From NCBI GenBank assembly GCA_964433225.1, contig CAYSQA010000004.1:1-55466 (forward strand): a stretch of DNA of 55,466 nt, in the 5' to 3' direction. The position numbers were made by a program, and so were the translations under genes. Below are positions 22,821 to 31,061 of the stretch, piece after piece (within the stretch, counting starts at the first letter, position 1; each line of letters begins with the position of its first letter). The notes beneath the pieces are model-generated. The model was given only the letters and a program-made list of their open reading frames with translations, was not told where the DNA came from and did not search any database. Source of the DNA: CG2-30-36-39 sp964433225. Its GTDB lineage: Bacteria > Patescibacteriota > Microgenomatia > UBA1400 > PJMF01.

Positions 22821-23456
22821 ATGACTAAAACTCAGATTACTATTCCAGGAATTAAGGAATCTTACAATATTAAAAAGGTAGCTATTTTTGGCAGTGCTGA
22901 TGTTGATGAAAAGCATCCTCTTTTTCAAGAAGTATTTAAGATAGCCAGGTTTTTGGCTTATAACGGTAAGACAGTGGTGAATGGTGGGGGTCCAGGAACA
23001 ATGCTTGCTGCTACTTTGGGAGCAGAGTCAGTTGGTGGTGATACTGTGGCGGTCACCCTCAATCCGGTTGATATGCCAGAGTTTGAAGGAGTTGATGGGG
23101 GTAATAAAGTTGATAAAGAAATTAAAGCTACCAACTATATTGAAAGAATGTTTGGTTTGATGGATGAGTCTGATGCTTTTATTTGTGTGCAGGGTGGAAC
23201 TGGTACGTTGAGTGAGTGGGCGACGGCTTGGTTGTTGGGTCATTTGTACTATGGCAACCATAAACCTTTAATTCTCTACGGAGATTTTTGGCATGAAGTA
23301 ATGAGAGTCATGGGTGAGTATTTTTTTATTGGTGAAAAAGAGCATGAAGTTTACAAAATAGTTCGTGATGAAGATGAGTTAATTGCAGCCTTGAATGAGT
23401 TTGAAACAGAGCTCGCTACTCGTTGTCGGTTGCCCAGCGAGGAAGAAACAGAGTAA
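22821..23456 (+). CDS. LOG-family protein (Rossmann fold)
   Basis: The 211-aa protein has VAIFGSADVD, TVVNGGGPGTM and VQGGTGTLSEWATAW, the last being the PGGxGTxxE motif of the LOG family with Gln for Pro. Members are often mislabelled lysine decarboxylase; known ones are cytokinin-activating nucleotide phosphoribohydrolases or nucleotide-binding proteins. The substrate is unknown. Its stop lies 12 nt before the PfkB kinase. Confidence 0.82.
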   Translation: MTKTQITIPGIKESYNIKKVAIFGSADVDEKHPLFQEVFKIARFLAYNGKTVVNGGGPGTMLAATLGAESVGGDTVAVTLNPVDMPEFEGVDGGNKVDKEIKATNYIERMFGLMDESDAFICVQGGTGTLSEWATAWLLGHLYYGNHKPLILYGDFWHEVMRVMGEYFFIGEKEHEVYKIVRDEDELIAALNEFETELATRCRLPSEEETE

Positions 23457-23468
23457 ACTAGTTTCAGT

Positions 23469-24407
23469 ATGTACGATTTTATTTCAATTGGTTCTTCACT
23501 TGTGGATATGTTTATTCATTCTGATAAGTTTTTGGTAAAAAACTTGGAAGGTGAAAATCAATTTATTTTGCAAGGTGATAAAGTTGAAATTGAGAGTTTT
23601 GTGGTTAAAGTTGGTGGCGGGGCCGCTAATACTGCTGTTGGTTTTTCTAGACTTGGTTTTAAAGCAGCTTTGGTTAGTGAAACTGGTAAAGATGATTTTG
23701 CTGAAGTGATTGTGCACAATCTCCAAAAGGAAAGAGTTGATACTCAGCTAATCGTCAGAGAAAAAAGAGAAAGAACTGGTGGCTCAGTAATTTTAGTTGA
23801 TCAAACTGGGCGTAGAACAGTGATGGTTCATCGTGGAGCTGCTTCAATGCTAGATCCATTTGATATTCCTCATTTTTGGTTGACCAAATCAAGATGGGTA
23901 CATCTTTCTAGTATTGCTGGTAATTTGGAAACTTTAAAAAAGATTTTTTCATTGGTAAAGATTAATCCCGATTTGCGGATGTCATGGAATCCTGGCAAAG
24001 GAGAATTAGCTTTGATTGCTGAAGGAAAAATTAAAGTTGAAGAAATGACATGCCTAATTTTGTTTGTGAATGAAAAAGAGTGGGCAATGGTGAAAGACTA
24101 CCAATCACAGTTAATTGAAGAAATTCCCCAAATCATTGTAACTAAGGGAGCTGAAGGCGGTGAAGTTTATTTGCATGGTAAAAAAGAATTGAAGTTTTTT
24201 GGTGCCCAAAGTAAATCAGTTGATGACACAGGCGCAGGAGATGCTTTTGCCACTGGTTATGTAGCAGGCCAATTTCTCAATCTTCATCCTAGAACTTCGA
24301 TTGAATGGGGAGTGAGAAATGCTGGATCAGTAATTAGGTATTATGGAGCGCAAACTGGCTTGTTAGAACGAGACAGAATTAAAGGTAATGACCACTCATT
24401 TTTCTAG
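23469..24407 (+). CDS. PfkB-family carbohydrate kinase
   Basis: The 312-aa ribokinase-like protein has the N-terminal GGGAANTAVGFSRLG signature (about 50-64) and the C-terminal DDTGAGDAFATGYV signature (about 256-269) with the catalytic Asp. It transfers phosphate from ATP to a sugar or nucleoside. The neighbouring rpiB-rpe pair suggests a pentose or nucleoside substrate, but this is inference. Confidence 0.88.
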   Translation: MYDFISIGSSLVDMFIHSDKFLVKNLEGENQFILQGDKVEIESFVVKVGGGAANTAVGFSRLGFKAALVSETGKDDFAEVIVHNLQKERVDTQLIVREKRERTGGSVILVDQTGRRTVMVHRGAASMLDPFDIPHFWLTKSRWVHLSSIAGNLETLKKIFSLVKINPDLRMSWNPGKGELALIAEGKIKVEEMTCLILFVNEKEWAMVKDYQSQLIEEIPQIIVTKGAEGGEVYLHGKKELKFFGAQSKSVDDTGAGDAFATGYVAGQFLNLHPRTSIEWGVRNAGSVIRYYGAQTGLLERDRIKGNDHSFF

Positions 24408-24483
24408 TTTAGGTTCGGTGATATAAAATGAACGGTTGTTTTGAATAATTGATATAGGTTATAGTGTTACCTTAAGACGAATC

Positions 24484-25077
24484 ATGAATATATTTAATCG
24501 TTTATTGGTTGTTTTTTTGATTAGTGTCACTCTTTTGTTTGTGGCAAAGGGTTTGGTTGTGGCAGCTACTTTGAGTGTGACTAGTGTCGGTGGAACCACT
24601 GTCGGTTCATCAGTTAATGTCAACACCACTGATACCACTCCCACCATTATTGGTGTAGCTTCACCAGAAGCGACTGTTGATATTTCGATTGATGATCTCA
24701 CTGTAGCAGTGTTGGCTGATGCCAGTGGAAATTGGTCTTATACCCCTTTGACTGCTTTGGCAGATGGAGCCCATATGTTGGGAGTAGCTTCTAATTTGGA
24801 AACATTAAACTATGTTATTTTGGTTGATAGTGGCACATCTGAAAGCACTTCTTCTACTACCACTACGACTACTACCACTACGTATGGTATTGGTGGAGCG
24901 ACCGAAAGCACACAAACAACCCTACCGGTTGCTGGTGGGATTGAAAACACTTTCCTCATGGTAGTTGGTGGCTTGTTTCTTATGGGTTTGGGCTTAGTTT
25001 CTCAACAATTATTACCTACTATTCAAGAGCCAAAGGAAATAACTGTTGAGGAACCAACCCAACAAATAGAAGATTAA
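24484..25077 (+). CDS. surface protein: signal peptide, Ig-like domain, Thr-rich linker, C-terminal TM
   Basis: The 197-aa protein has a signal peptide (about 1-28), one bacterial Ig-like domain (about 40-115, with ATVDISIDDLTVAVLADASG), a linker of Ser/Thr including nine consecutive Thr (about 120-138), and LPVAGG followed by a transmembrane segment (about 155-178). LPVAG resembles a sortase motif, but the tail after the helix is 25 acidic residues, unlike a classic sorting signal. A sortase is encoded at 41944. It may be a stalk protein anchored at the membrane. Confidence 0.75.
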   Translation: MNIFNRLLVVFLISVTLLFVAKGLVVAATLSVTSVGGTTVGSSVNVNTTDTTPTIIGVASPEATVDISIDDLTVAVLADASGNWSYTPLTALADGAHMLGVASNLETLNYVILVDSGTSESTSSTTTTTTTTTYGIGGATESTQTTLPVAGGIENTFLMVVGGLFLMGLGLVSQQLLPTIQEPKEITVEEPTQQIED

Positions 25078-25093
25078 ATAGGTGGTACTGCCC

Positions 25094-26152
25094 ATGACTG
25101 ATTATAAGCAAGTTCTCCAGCAAGAGATTCAAGATCTTAGAGATAAGACTAATCAATCGACTTTACCTGACGAAATGCGTTCCAAAGTAGAAAAAGAGAT
25201 TATTGCTTTGGAGCGAAGTATTGAACTGGGTAGTTATGACGAGAAATATGAAAAAGTCTCGAGATATGTTAATTGGGTATTGAAGATTCCATGGACCGAA
25301 GAAACTCAAGATACGACTAATATCCAGAAAGCCAAAGAAGTTTTTGATAAGCACCATTATGGTATGCAGGAAGTTAAAGATCGTTTTTTGGAGTACATTT
25401 CTGTTTTAAATTTACGCCAAACTCAATCTCCAGATGATGATTTTAAAGCACCAATTTTGTTATTAGTTGGTTTGGTGGGTACTGGTAAAACCACTTTTGC
25501 TTATTCACTTTCTGAAGCTCTGGGTAGAAAGTTGGTGCGTATTCCATTTGGTGGAATGGGTTCAGCTAAAGAGTTACGGGGGAATTCTCGGTTGTTACTT
25601 GGTTCTGAGCCAGGCAGAGTGATTAAAGGGATTTGTGAGGTAGGAGTGAGAAACCCAGTTATTTTGCTTGATGAAATTGATCGTGGGGCAGAAGAAGCTA
25701 ATATGGATTTGATGGGGGTGTTGGTGGAGTTACTAGATCCTGCGCAAAATCATGCTTTTACTGATACTTATGTTGATTATCCGGTTAATTTAAGTCATGC
25801 CATTTTCTTAGCCACAGCTAACAACACTACTAAAATTGCAACGGCCGTGATGGATCGTATGGAAAAGATTACCATGCCTTCTTATACTGATCACGAAAAA
25901 ATTCAAATCGCTAAAAAATATATTTTGCCCAAACTACTGAAAGATGCTGGTCTTCGCCAAGATCAATTTGAGATTAGAGAAGATGTTTGGCAGATGATTA
26001 CTCGCCCATTGGGCTATGACATGGGTATTCGTACTTTGCAAAGAACTCTACAAGGAGCAGTCCGTAAAGCAGTCAGAATTATTGTTGAGCGTGGTTTTGC
26101 TAGTGTGATTATTACCAAAGAAAATGCAAAGATCTTTATGCCTAGATACTAG
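25094..26152 (+). CDS. Lon-type AAA+ ATPase lacking the protease domain
   Basis: The ATG at 25094 has AGGTGG 8 nt upstream; a GTG at 25082 overlaps that site. The 352-aa protein starts with a helical segment and the Lon-typical LKIPWTEE and KHHYGMQEVKDRFLEYISV. The AAA+ core follows: Walker A GLVGTGKT (about 126-133), Lon-specific GGMGSAKELRGN, Walker B ILLDEIDR (about 190-197), ATANN (sensor 1) and the helical lid. It ends where Lon's Ser-Lys protease domain should begin, and the Lon N-terminal substrate domain is also missing. It may be an unfoldase or remodeller. The stop codon is followed by a normal intergenic gap, so this is not an obvious frameshift. Confidence 0.85.
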   Translation: MTDYKQVLQQEIQDLRDKTNQSTLPDEMRSKVEKEIIALERSIELGSYDEKYEKVSRYVNWVLKIPWTEETQDTTNIQKAKEVFDKHHYGMQEVKDRFLEYISVLNLRQTQSPDDDFKAPILLLVGLVGTGKTTFAYSLSEALGRKLVRIPFGGMGSAKELRGNSRLLLGSEPGRVIKGICEVGVRNPVILLDEIDRGAEEANMDLMGVLVELLDPAQNHAFTDTYVDYPVNLSHAIFLATANNTTKIATAVMDRMEKITMPSYTDHEKIQIAKKYILPKLLKDAGLRQDQFEIREDVWQMITRPLGYDMGIRTLQRTLQGAVRKAVRIIVERGFASVIITKENAKIFMPRY

Positions 26153-26280
26153 ACAAATATTTTTGCTTGTTTTTGATGCTTTTTGTTCACTTTAAATGTA
26201 TTGCTTTTACTTACCTATTTTTTGTTTAATATTAAAGACAAGGTATTTCTTTGTAATTAAATATTTAGGAAAGAAAAAAT

Positions 26281-28317
26281 ATGACAGAGTCTGGCGCTCA
26301 ACCATCATTAAAAGATAGAGCTATGGGTTGGTTAAAAAAACCAGGTGCAGAAAAATTAGCAGATGCTAAACAAACTGGTGGCGATGCTGCTAAGTATCTT
26401 GGCCGTGCAGCTGAAGAAATTTCAGTAGCAACTGGAGCAAATGCTCTAGTTCAGGAGACAGGCGCTTTAGGTAAGAAAGGGTTAAATACAGCTGGTGAGG
26501 TTGCAGTTGGTGTAACTAGTGCTGTTGACCGTGGTATTGATAGGATTGACCAAACAGTTCAAGGAATTGGTATTCACATTGGTCGTGGTGCTGAAATAAT
26601 TCAAAAATATGGAGCTCTTAAACCTTTTGGAGCTAGAGTTTTAGAGAGAGGTAAAGCGTTAGTTGATAGTGTTGCTGCAACCCCATTAGCTTGGGCAGAT
26701 AGAGAAATTGTTTCAAGAGTAGATACTTTTTTAGATGAAAAAGTTGGCAAAGTTGTTGAAGTTGGTAAATTGCTTTTTGCAGATTCTAAAGGAAACAAGA
26801 CTGAGGGTGGTGAGACTGGTGTTGGTCAAACAGAAGATCCCAAAGATGCCGATCCAAGACTGGAGAAAGCAACTAGTGTAGTAGAAGGTTCAGAATTACT
26901 CAAGATTATTTCTGAGGGAAGAGAAGCAGCTATTAAATTTGACCAATTACCAAATGCTACTGGAATTGTGATTGCTGACAGGCTTTTGGGTGGTGAAAAC
27001 ACTGATGTATCAACAAAAGCTCAAGAAGTTGCTGAGTTGAGAGCCAAAGTAATTGAAGCTAGAGGAGATAGACCAGATATTTCTTTTGATCATGAACAAA
27101 AATTAATTGATCGAAGTGAAAACAAACAACTTGAAGCAATGAAAATTGGTCTAGAGATTTTGGATATGTTACCAGAATCAGTTGATGATTTGGATAGAAC
27201 AGGCTTAAATGTAGCTAGAGCTAAGGCAATTGACTTGGCTAGAGCTAACAGAGGCTTTATTAATACTCTTTCTTCTATTGGTCAAAGTCTTGAAGCTCGT
27301 TTTCCAGATAAAGCTGATGATGTTAGACAAGAGTTGGTTAAACTAACCCAACCTTTGCGTGAAAACAACGAAGTAGCTCAAAGTATTTATGATCAGGTTG
27401 AAGTTGGTGAGCTGGTTAGGGTTGCTTCAAAAGATGTTTATATGTCTTTAATCAAGGGTAATGAAATTTTTGGGAAACTTAGTAAAGAAAACCAAGATGA
27501 AGTAACCAAAGGTATTGGTGCTACAAGAAAGGAAGGTGTCAATGGTAGAAATAGATATGATCGCTATGATTCAGAACCAGGATCAGTCTATGACACAGCT
27601 TTAAGTGCTTACGCAGAGTTAGCCAAAGTGAGTGTTGCTTATGAAGCAATGAGAGAACATGTTGCTCAACATCCAGAAATGGCTTGCCAACTAGTAGTGA
27701 TGGCAGAAAGAGTCACCCAAGCTAAATATGCTTTGAAACTTGCTAAGAATAATATGCAAGCAGCAATGACTATTAAATCTAAAGAACTGTTCGATGCAGA
27801 AAATGCCAAATCTTTGGATGCCTCTCATACGGCTGAAGAACAAGCTTCCAGAAAAGGACGCAAGGACTACTATGCAAAAATCCTTGATCGTCAAGCTGCT
27901 AGAATTGCCGCCGAAAAGCCCTCTGTTCAGAAGGTTAATAAATTCTTGGCAGTTACAGGAGGTACAGCTGTAGCGGCGCTAGGCGCTGTTGAGGCAGCCC
28001 CTGTAGTTGCTGATTTAGCTCCTCAGATAATTGACTACCTTGTTAAAGCTTACCAATTTGTTGCTACCAACTTTGATTCAACAGTTAAAGGTGCATTAGG
28101 TTTGGGAACTTTGCTTGCTGGGGCTAAACTCTCAGAATACTTAAGTGGCAAGTTGGGACCAATTATCGGCAAGAGAGCTGAAGATCTTAAGGTAAGAACA
28201 GCTGAAGAGAGTAAAAGTGCTGTAGATAAGTTGAATGTTTTATTAGCTACACTTGAAGATACAGATCCTAGAAAGCAAGAATTAGAAGAGATTATTAAGG
28301 GACTTAGTAAAAGCTAG
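26281..28317 (+). CDS. large alpha-helical protein of unknown function (678 aa)
   Basis: I do not recognise this protein. Residues 1-160 are amphipathic helices rich in Ala, Gly and Val (AAKYLGRAAEEISVATGANAL and similar), like membrane-surface or lipid-droplet-type helices. Residues about 165-195 are a Gly/Glu/Asp linker. Residues 200-545 are charged helices with no recognisable motif, and only one cysteine. About 555-575 (FLAVTGGTAVAALGAVEA) and 600-620 (GALGLGTLLAGAKL) are hydrophobic and could span the membrane. AGGAAAG lies before the ATG. A 69-aa gene follows 19 nt later and a terminator ends the pair. The family cannot be named from sequence alone. Confidence 0.85.
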   Translation: MTESGAQPSLKDRAMGWLKKPGAEKLADAKQTGGDAAKYLGRAAEEISVATGANALVQETGALGKKGLNTAGEVAVGVTSAVDRGIDRIDQTVQGIGIHIGRGAEIIQKYGALKPFGARVLERGKALVDSVAATPLAWADREIVSRVDTFLDEKVGKVVEVGKLLFADSKGNKTEGGETGVGQTEDPKDADPRLEKATSVVEGSELLKIISEGREAAIKFDQLPNATGIVIADRLLGGENTDVSTKAQEVAELRAKVIEARGDRPDISFDHEQKLIDRSENKQLEAMKIGLEILDMLPESVDDLDRTGLNVARAKAIDLARANRGFINTLSSIGQSLEARFPDKADDVRQELVKLTQPLRENNEVAQSIYDQVEVGELVRVASKDVYMSLIKGNEIFGKLSKENQDEVTKGIGATRKEGVNGRNRYDRYDSEPGSVYDTALSAYAELAKVSVAYEAMREHVAQHPEMACQLVVMAERVTQAKYALKLAKNNMQAAMTIKSKELFDAENAKSLDASHTAEEQASRKGRKDYYAKILDRQAARIAAEKPSVQKVNKFLAVTGGTAVAALGAVEAAPVVADLAPQIIDYLVKAYQFVATNFDSTVKGALGLGTLLAGAKLSEYLSGKLGPIIGKRAEDLKVRTAEESKSAVDKLNVLLATLEDTDPRKQELEEIIKGLSKS

Positions 28318-28336
28318 TAGAAAAAGGCAAAAGTAG

Positions 28337-28546
28337 ATGCAAGATCAAAACAACCAACCAACAAACTCTCAAACTCAAAGTGGTGACGATTTTTATAAAG
28401 CAGTAGAAGATGTTGGGGTGACAGAGGACCAATTGAATTTAATGTCAGCAATAACAGAGGCCCAAAAAGAGTCTGCTGATAATTCAGATGCTATTCTTGA
28501 AGAAATGAACCAAACTGTTAAAGATTATTTGGCTGATCAGGATTAA
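28337..28546 (+). CDS. small acidic partner protein (69 aa)
   Basis: The product is soluble, rich in Gln, Asn, Asp and Glu, with a disordered N-terminus (MQDQNNQPTNSQTQSGDD) and a helical, acidic C-terminus. It lies 19 nt after the 678-aa gene and before a terminator, so the two form an operon. A role as a chaperone or inhibitor of the larger protein is possible but unsupported. The family is not recognised. Confidence 0.75.
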   Translation: MQDQNNQPTNSQTQSGDDFYKAVEDVGVTEDQLNLMSAITEAQKESADNSDAILEEMNQTVKDYLADQD

Positions 28547-28570
28547 GTTCTTACTTTTTGTGAATCTAAA

Positions 28571-28594
28571 AAGGGAGCCAGCCGGCTCCCTTTT
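28571..28594 (+). terminator. terminator of the 678/69-aa operon
   Basis: AAGGGAGCC pairs with GGCTCCCTT around an AGCC loop, followed by a short T run. Confidence 0.88.
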
Positions 28595-28595
28595 A

Positions 28596-28604
28596 TGTTA
28601 AGAT
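28596..28604 (+). promoter_or_regulatory. extended -10 promoter of the UDG gene
   Basis: TG-T-TAAGAT ends 10 nt before the ATG at 28615, directly after the previous terminator. A leader of only a few nt is predicted. Confidence 0.5.
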
Positions 28605-28614
28605 ACATAGCTAT

Positions 28615-29241
28615 ATGGACAAAGCTGTTTTGCTTGAGGAATTACAACAGACGCTTGAAAATTCTTTTCAAACCCTGCCTTTAGCTAGCAAAAAAGAAGA
28701 TTTGGTTCATGGTGAGGGTGATCCGGCCGCCAAAGTGATGTGTATTGGTGAAGCTCCTGGTCGTGAAGAGGCGTTACAACGCAGACCTTTTGTGGGTAGA
28801 TCTGGTAAATTATTGCGCAAGAAACTAGTAGAAATTGGTCTACCACCAGCCAAAGTTTTTATTAGTAATATTGTCAAAGTGCGTCCACCAGAGAATCGTG
28901 ACCCCACTCCACAAGAAATTGCTGCCTATAGACCATTTCTTAATCGTGAAATCGAGATACTTCAGCCAGAAATCATTGTTACTTTGGGCAGATTTAGTAT
29001 GGCTAAGTTTTTACCCGAAGTTAAGGTTTCTCAGGTGCATGGTCGATTACATAAAGTAATTTGGGAGGGCAAAGATCTTTTTGTGTTGCCGATGTACCAC
29101 CCGGCTGCAGCTTTACGTTCTACTAAAATGATGGAATCATTTACTTATGATTTTAAAAAATTACCGAAAATCTTAAGTTGGTTGGTTGAACAAAACAAGA
29201 CCGAAAAATTAAAAGGAAATATTAAAGACATTTTATTTTAG
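28615..29241 (+). CDS. family 4-type uracil-DNA glycosylase without Fe-S cysteines
   Basis: The 208-aa protein removes uracil from DNA to start base excision repair. The motifs are clear: GEAPGREEALQRRPFVGRSGKLL (about 45-67), FISNIVKVRPPENRDPTPQEI (about 80-100), TLGRFS and MYHPAAALRS. Family 4 enzymes normally hold a [4Fe-4S] cluster with four cysteines; here the positions read Phe/Leu at the N-terminus (FQTLPLA), Val in NIVKVRPP and Tyr in the following helix (EIAAYRPFL). The only cysteine (VMCIGE) is not a ligand. The cluster must be absent, though the fold motifs are intact. Confidence 0.88.
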   Translation: MDKAVLLEELQQTLENSFQTLPLASKKEDLVHGEGDPAAKVMCIGEAPGREEALQRRPFVGRSGKLLRKKLVEIGLPPAKVFISNIVKVRPPENRDPTPQEIAAYRPFLNREIEILQPEIIVTLGRFSMAKFLPEVKVSQVHGRLHKVIWEGKDLFVLPMYHPAAALRSTKMMESFTYDFKKLPKILSWLVEQNKTEKLKGNIKDILF

Positions 29242-29259
29242 CTTTGAAAGGAAAAAATT

Positions 29260-30930
29260 ATGTCAGAACTTAGAATTGTGCCTTTGGGTGGCCTAGGAAA
29301 AGTAACCCAAAACATGTACCTATATCAGTACGAAAACGAAATCTTAATCGTTGACTGTGGAATTGGTTTCCCAGATGAATATATGCCTGGTGTTGATACC
29401 TTAATTCCAGATACTAGCTATTTGCATGAAGAATTAGCCAAAGGTAAAAAAATAGTTGGGATTGTTATTTCCCATGGTCACGAAGATCATATGGGTGCTT
29501 TACCATATATTTTGCCAGAACTAGCAGAGATACCTCAGATTTGGGGTTCTCAATTAACAGTTGGTTTCATTAATAAAAAACTTCAAGATGAAAATGTCGA
29601 TGCTCCTTTGAATGTTTTTAGAGACTCTGAACCAGTTAAGTTTGGTCAATATTTCTCGGTTATGACTGTAGCTGTCACTCACTCAGTTCCAGATACCAAA
29701 CACTTGGTGATTGAAACTCCAGAAGGAATTATTTATCACGGTTCAGATTTTAAGTTGGACGATCATCCCATTGATGGGGTGAAAACTGACTTAGCAGCAA
29801 TGAAGAAAGTAGCTGAAAAAGGGATTACCTTGGCTTTACTTGATTGTTTGAGAGTTGAAAATCTAGAAAGGACTCCTTCAGAAGCAGAAACGGGGCCAGA
29901 ACTAGAAAAGTTAATGATTAATACTAAAGGTAAGTATATTGTAACTTTGATGAGTTCTCATATTCATCGGATTCAACAAATCGTTGATGCTGCTAAAAGA
30001 CAAGGCAGAAAAGTGGCCTTTATTGGTCGCTCTGTAGAACAAAATGTCAAGATTGCCATGGAGCTTAATAAACTCCAGATGCCAGACAACACCATGATAG
30101 ACAAACATGATATTGATCAATATCGAGATAAAGAGCTTTGTATCGTGATTGCTGGTAGCCAAGGTCAAGAAGGTTCTTCTTTAATTAGAGCTGTATTTGG
30201 AGAACATCGTCAAATTCAGATCTTACCAGATGATAAGGTTGTTTTTTCATCAACAGTTATCCCAGGCAATGAAATTCCCTACTATCGAGCGATTAATGAA
30301 TTGGCAAGAAACGGTATTGTGGTTGTTTACCCAGATGTTAATGAAGATTTACACAAATCAGGTCATGCTAGTGCTGCTGAACAGAGGGAAGTGGCTAAAA
30401 TTCTTCATGCCAAATACTTAATGCCGATTGGTGGTGAAGATCGCCATCGTGCTAAATTTAGAGAGTATGTTTCTCAAGCATTGGGCTATAAAAAAGAATT
30501 TACAGTTATACCAGCCCATGAAGAAGTCTTGGGAATTAGTAATGGTGAGGTAAAAATAGTTGACCATATTTCGATTAAGCCTCGGGCTGTTGATGGCTTG
30601 GGCATCGGTGATGTTGGTCCTACAGTTTTGTCTGATAGAAGATCTTTGTCTCAAGCAGGAATGATTGTTTTAATCTTGCCTAGAACTAATGGCCGGTTGG
30701 ATTTGGCCAAAATGCAAGTAGTTTCTAAAGGTTTTGTGTTTGTGAAAGAAGCTAGCGAGGTAATTGATTTTATTAAACAAGAAACAGTTAATGTTTTGGA
30801 ACAAGCTGATAACAAGAAAATTACTAAGGATGACGATCGGCTCAGGCTAATTGAAAGAAGATTAGCTCGCAAACTATACAAGATAATTCGTCGAGAACCG
30901 ATGATCATTCCAGTAATTTTGGATGTGTAA
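29260..30930 (+). CDS. rnj: ribonuclease J
   Basis: This metallo-beta-lactamase ribonuclease (556 aa) acts as a 5'-3' exonuclease and endonuclease in mRNA decay and rRNA maturation. The zinc motif SHGHEDHMGALPY (about 71-83) and the beta-CASP domain (IGRSVEQN, AGSQGQEGSSL, HKSGHAS) are clear, followed by a C-terminal domain. AAAGGAAAAAA lies before the ATG. With PNPase it gives this organism both decay directions. CPR genomes commonly use RNase J in place of RNase E. Confidence 0.96.
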   Translation: MSELRIVPLGGLGKVTQNMYLYQYENEILIVDCGIGFPDEYMPGVDTLIPDTSYLHEELAKGKKIVGIVISHGHEDHMGALPYILPELAEIPQIWGSQLTVGFINKKLQDENVDAPLNVFRDSEPVKFGQYFSVMTVAVTHSVPDTKHLVIETPEGIIYHGSDFKLDDHPIDGVKTDLAAMKKVAEKGITLALLDCLRVENLERTPSEAETGPELEKLMINTKGKYIVTLMSSHIHRIQQIVDAAKRQGRKVAFIGRSVEQNVKIAMELNKLQMPDNTMIDKHDIDQYRDKELCIVIAGSQGQEGSSLIRAVFGEHRQIQILPDDKVVFSSTVIPGNEIPYYRAINELARNGIVVVYPDVNEDLHKSGHASAAEQREVAKILHAKYLMPIGGEDRHRAKFREYVSQALGYKKEFTVIPAHEEVLGISNGEVKIVDHISIKPRAVDGLGIGDVGPTVLSDRRSLSQAGMIVLILPRTNGRLDLAKMQVVSKGFVFVKEASEVIDFIKQETVNVLEQADNKKITKDDDRLRLIERRLARKLYKIIRREPMIIPVILDV

Positions 30931-30945
30931 GCCGTCTTCTGGCTA

Positions 30946-31060
30946 TGTTATATTGGATTGGTGATAGGCCTTGAGGTTAAGTGGTTTTTTGACTACTTGA
31001 CATTAGCCAAGAAATATCCTATAACATTTATAAATAAGATTGTCCCCACAATGGGATAAT
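30946..31060 (+). promoter_or_regulatory. ftsK promoter and leader with start-site hairpin
   Basis: TG-T-TATATT (30946-30954) begins a ~100-nt leader. GTTAAGT and ACTTGAC form an internal stem near 30976-31002. ATTGTCCC (31039-31046) pairs with GGGATAAT (31053-31060, one G-U), placing the only purine-rich site and the base before the ATG in a stem. Translation of ftsK may therefore be controlled. Confidence 0.45.
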
Positions 31061-31061
31061 T

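Noticed and set aside
24840..24900. The Thr-codon-rich stretch as a DNA repeat or CRISPR-like array
   Set aside because: It is an in-frame Ser/Thr linker in a secreted protein; there are no spacers.
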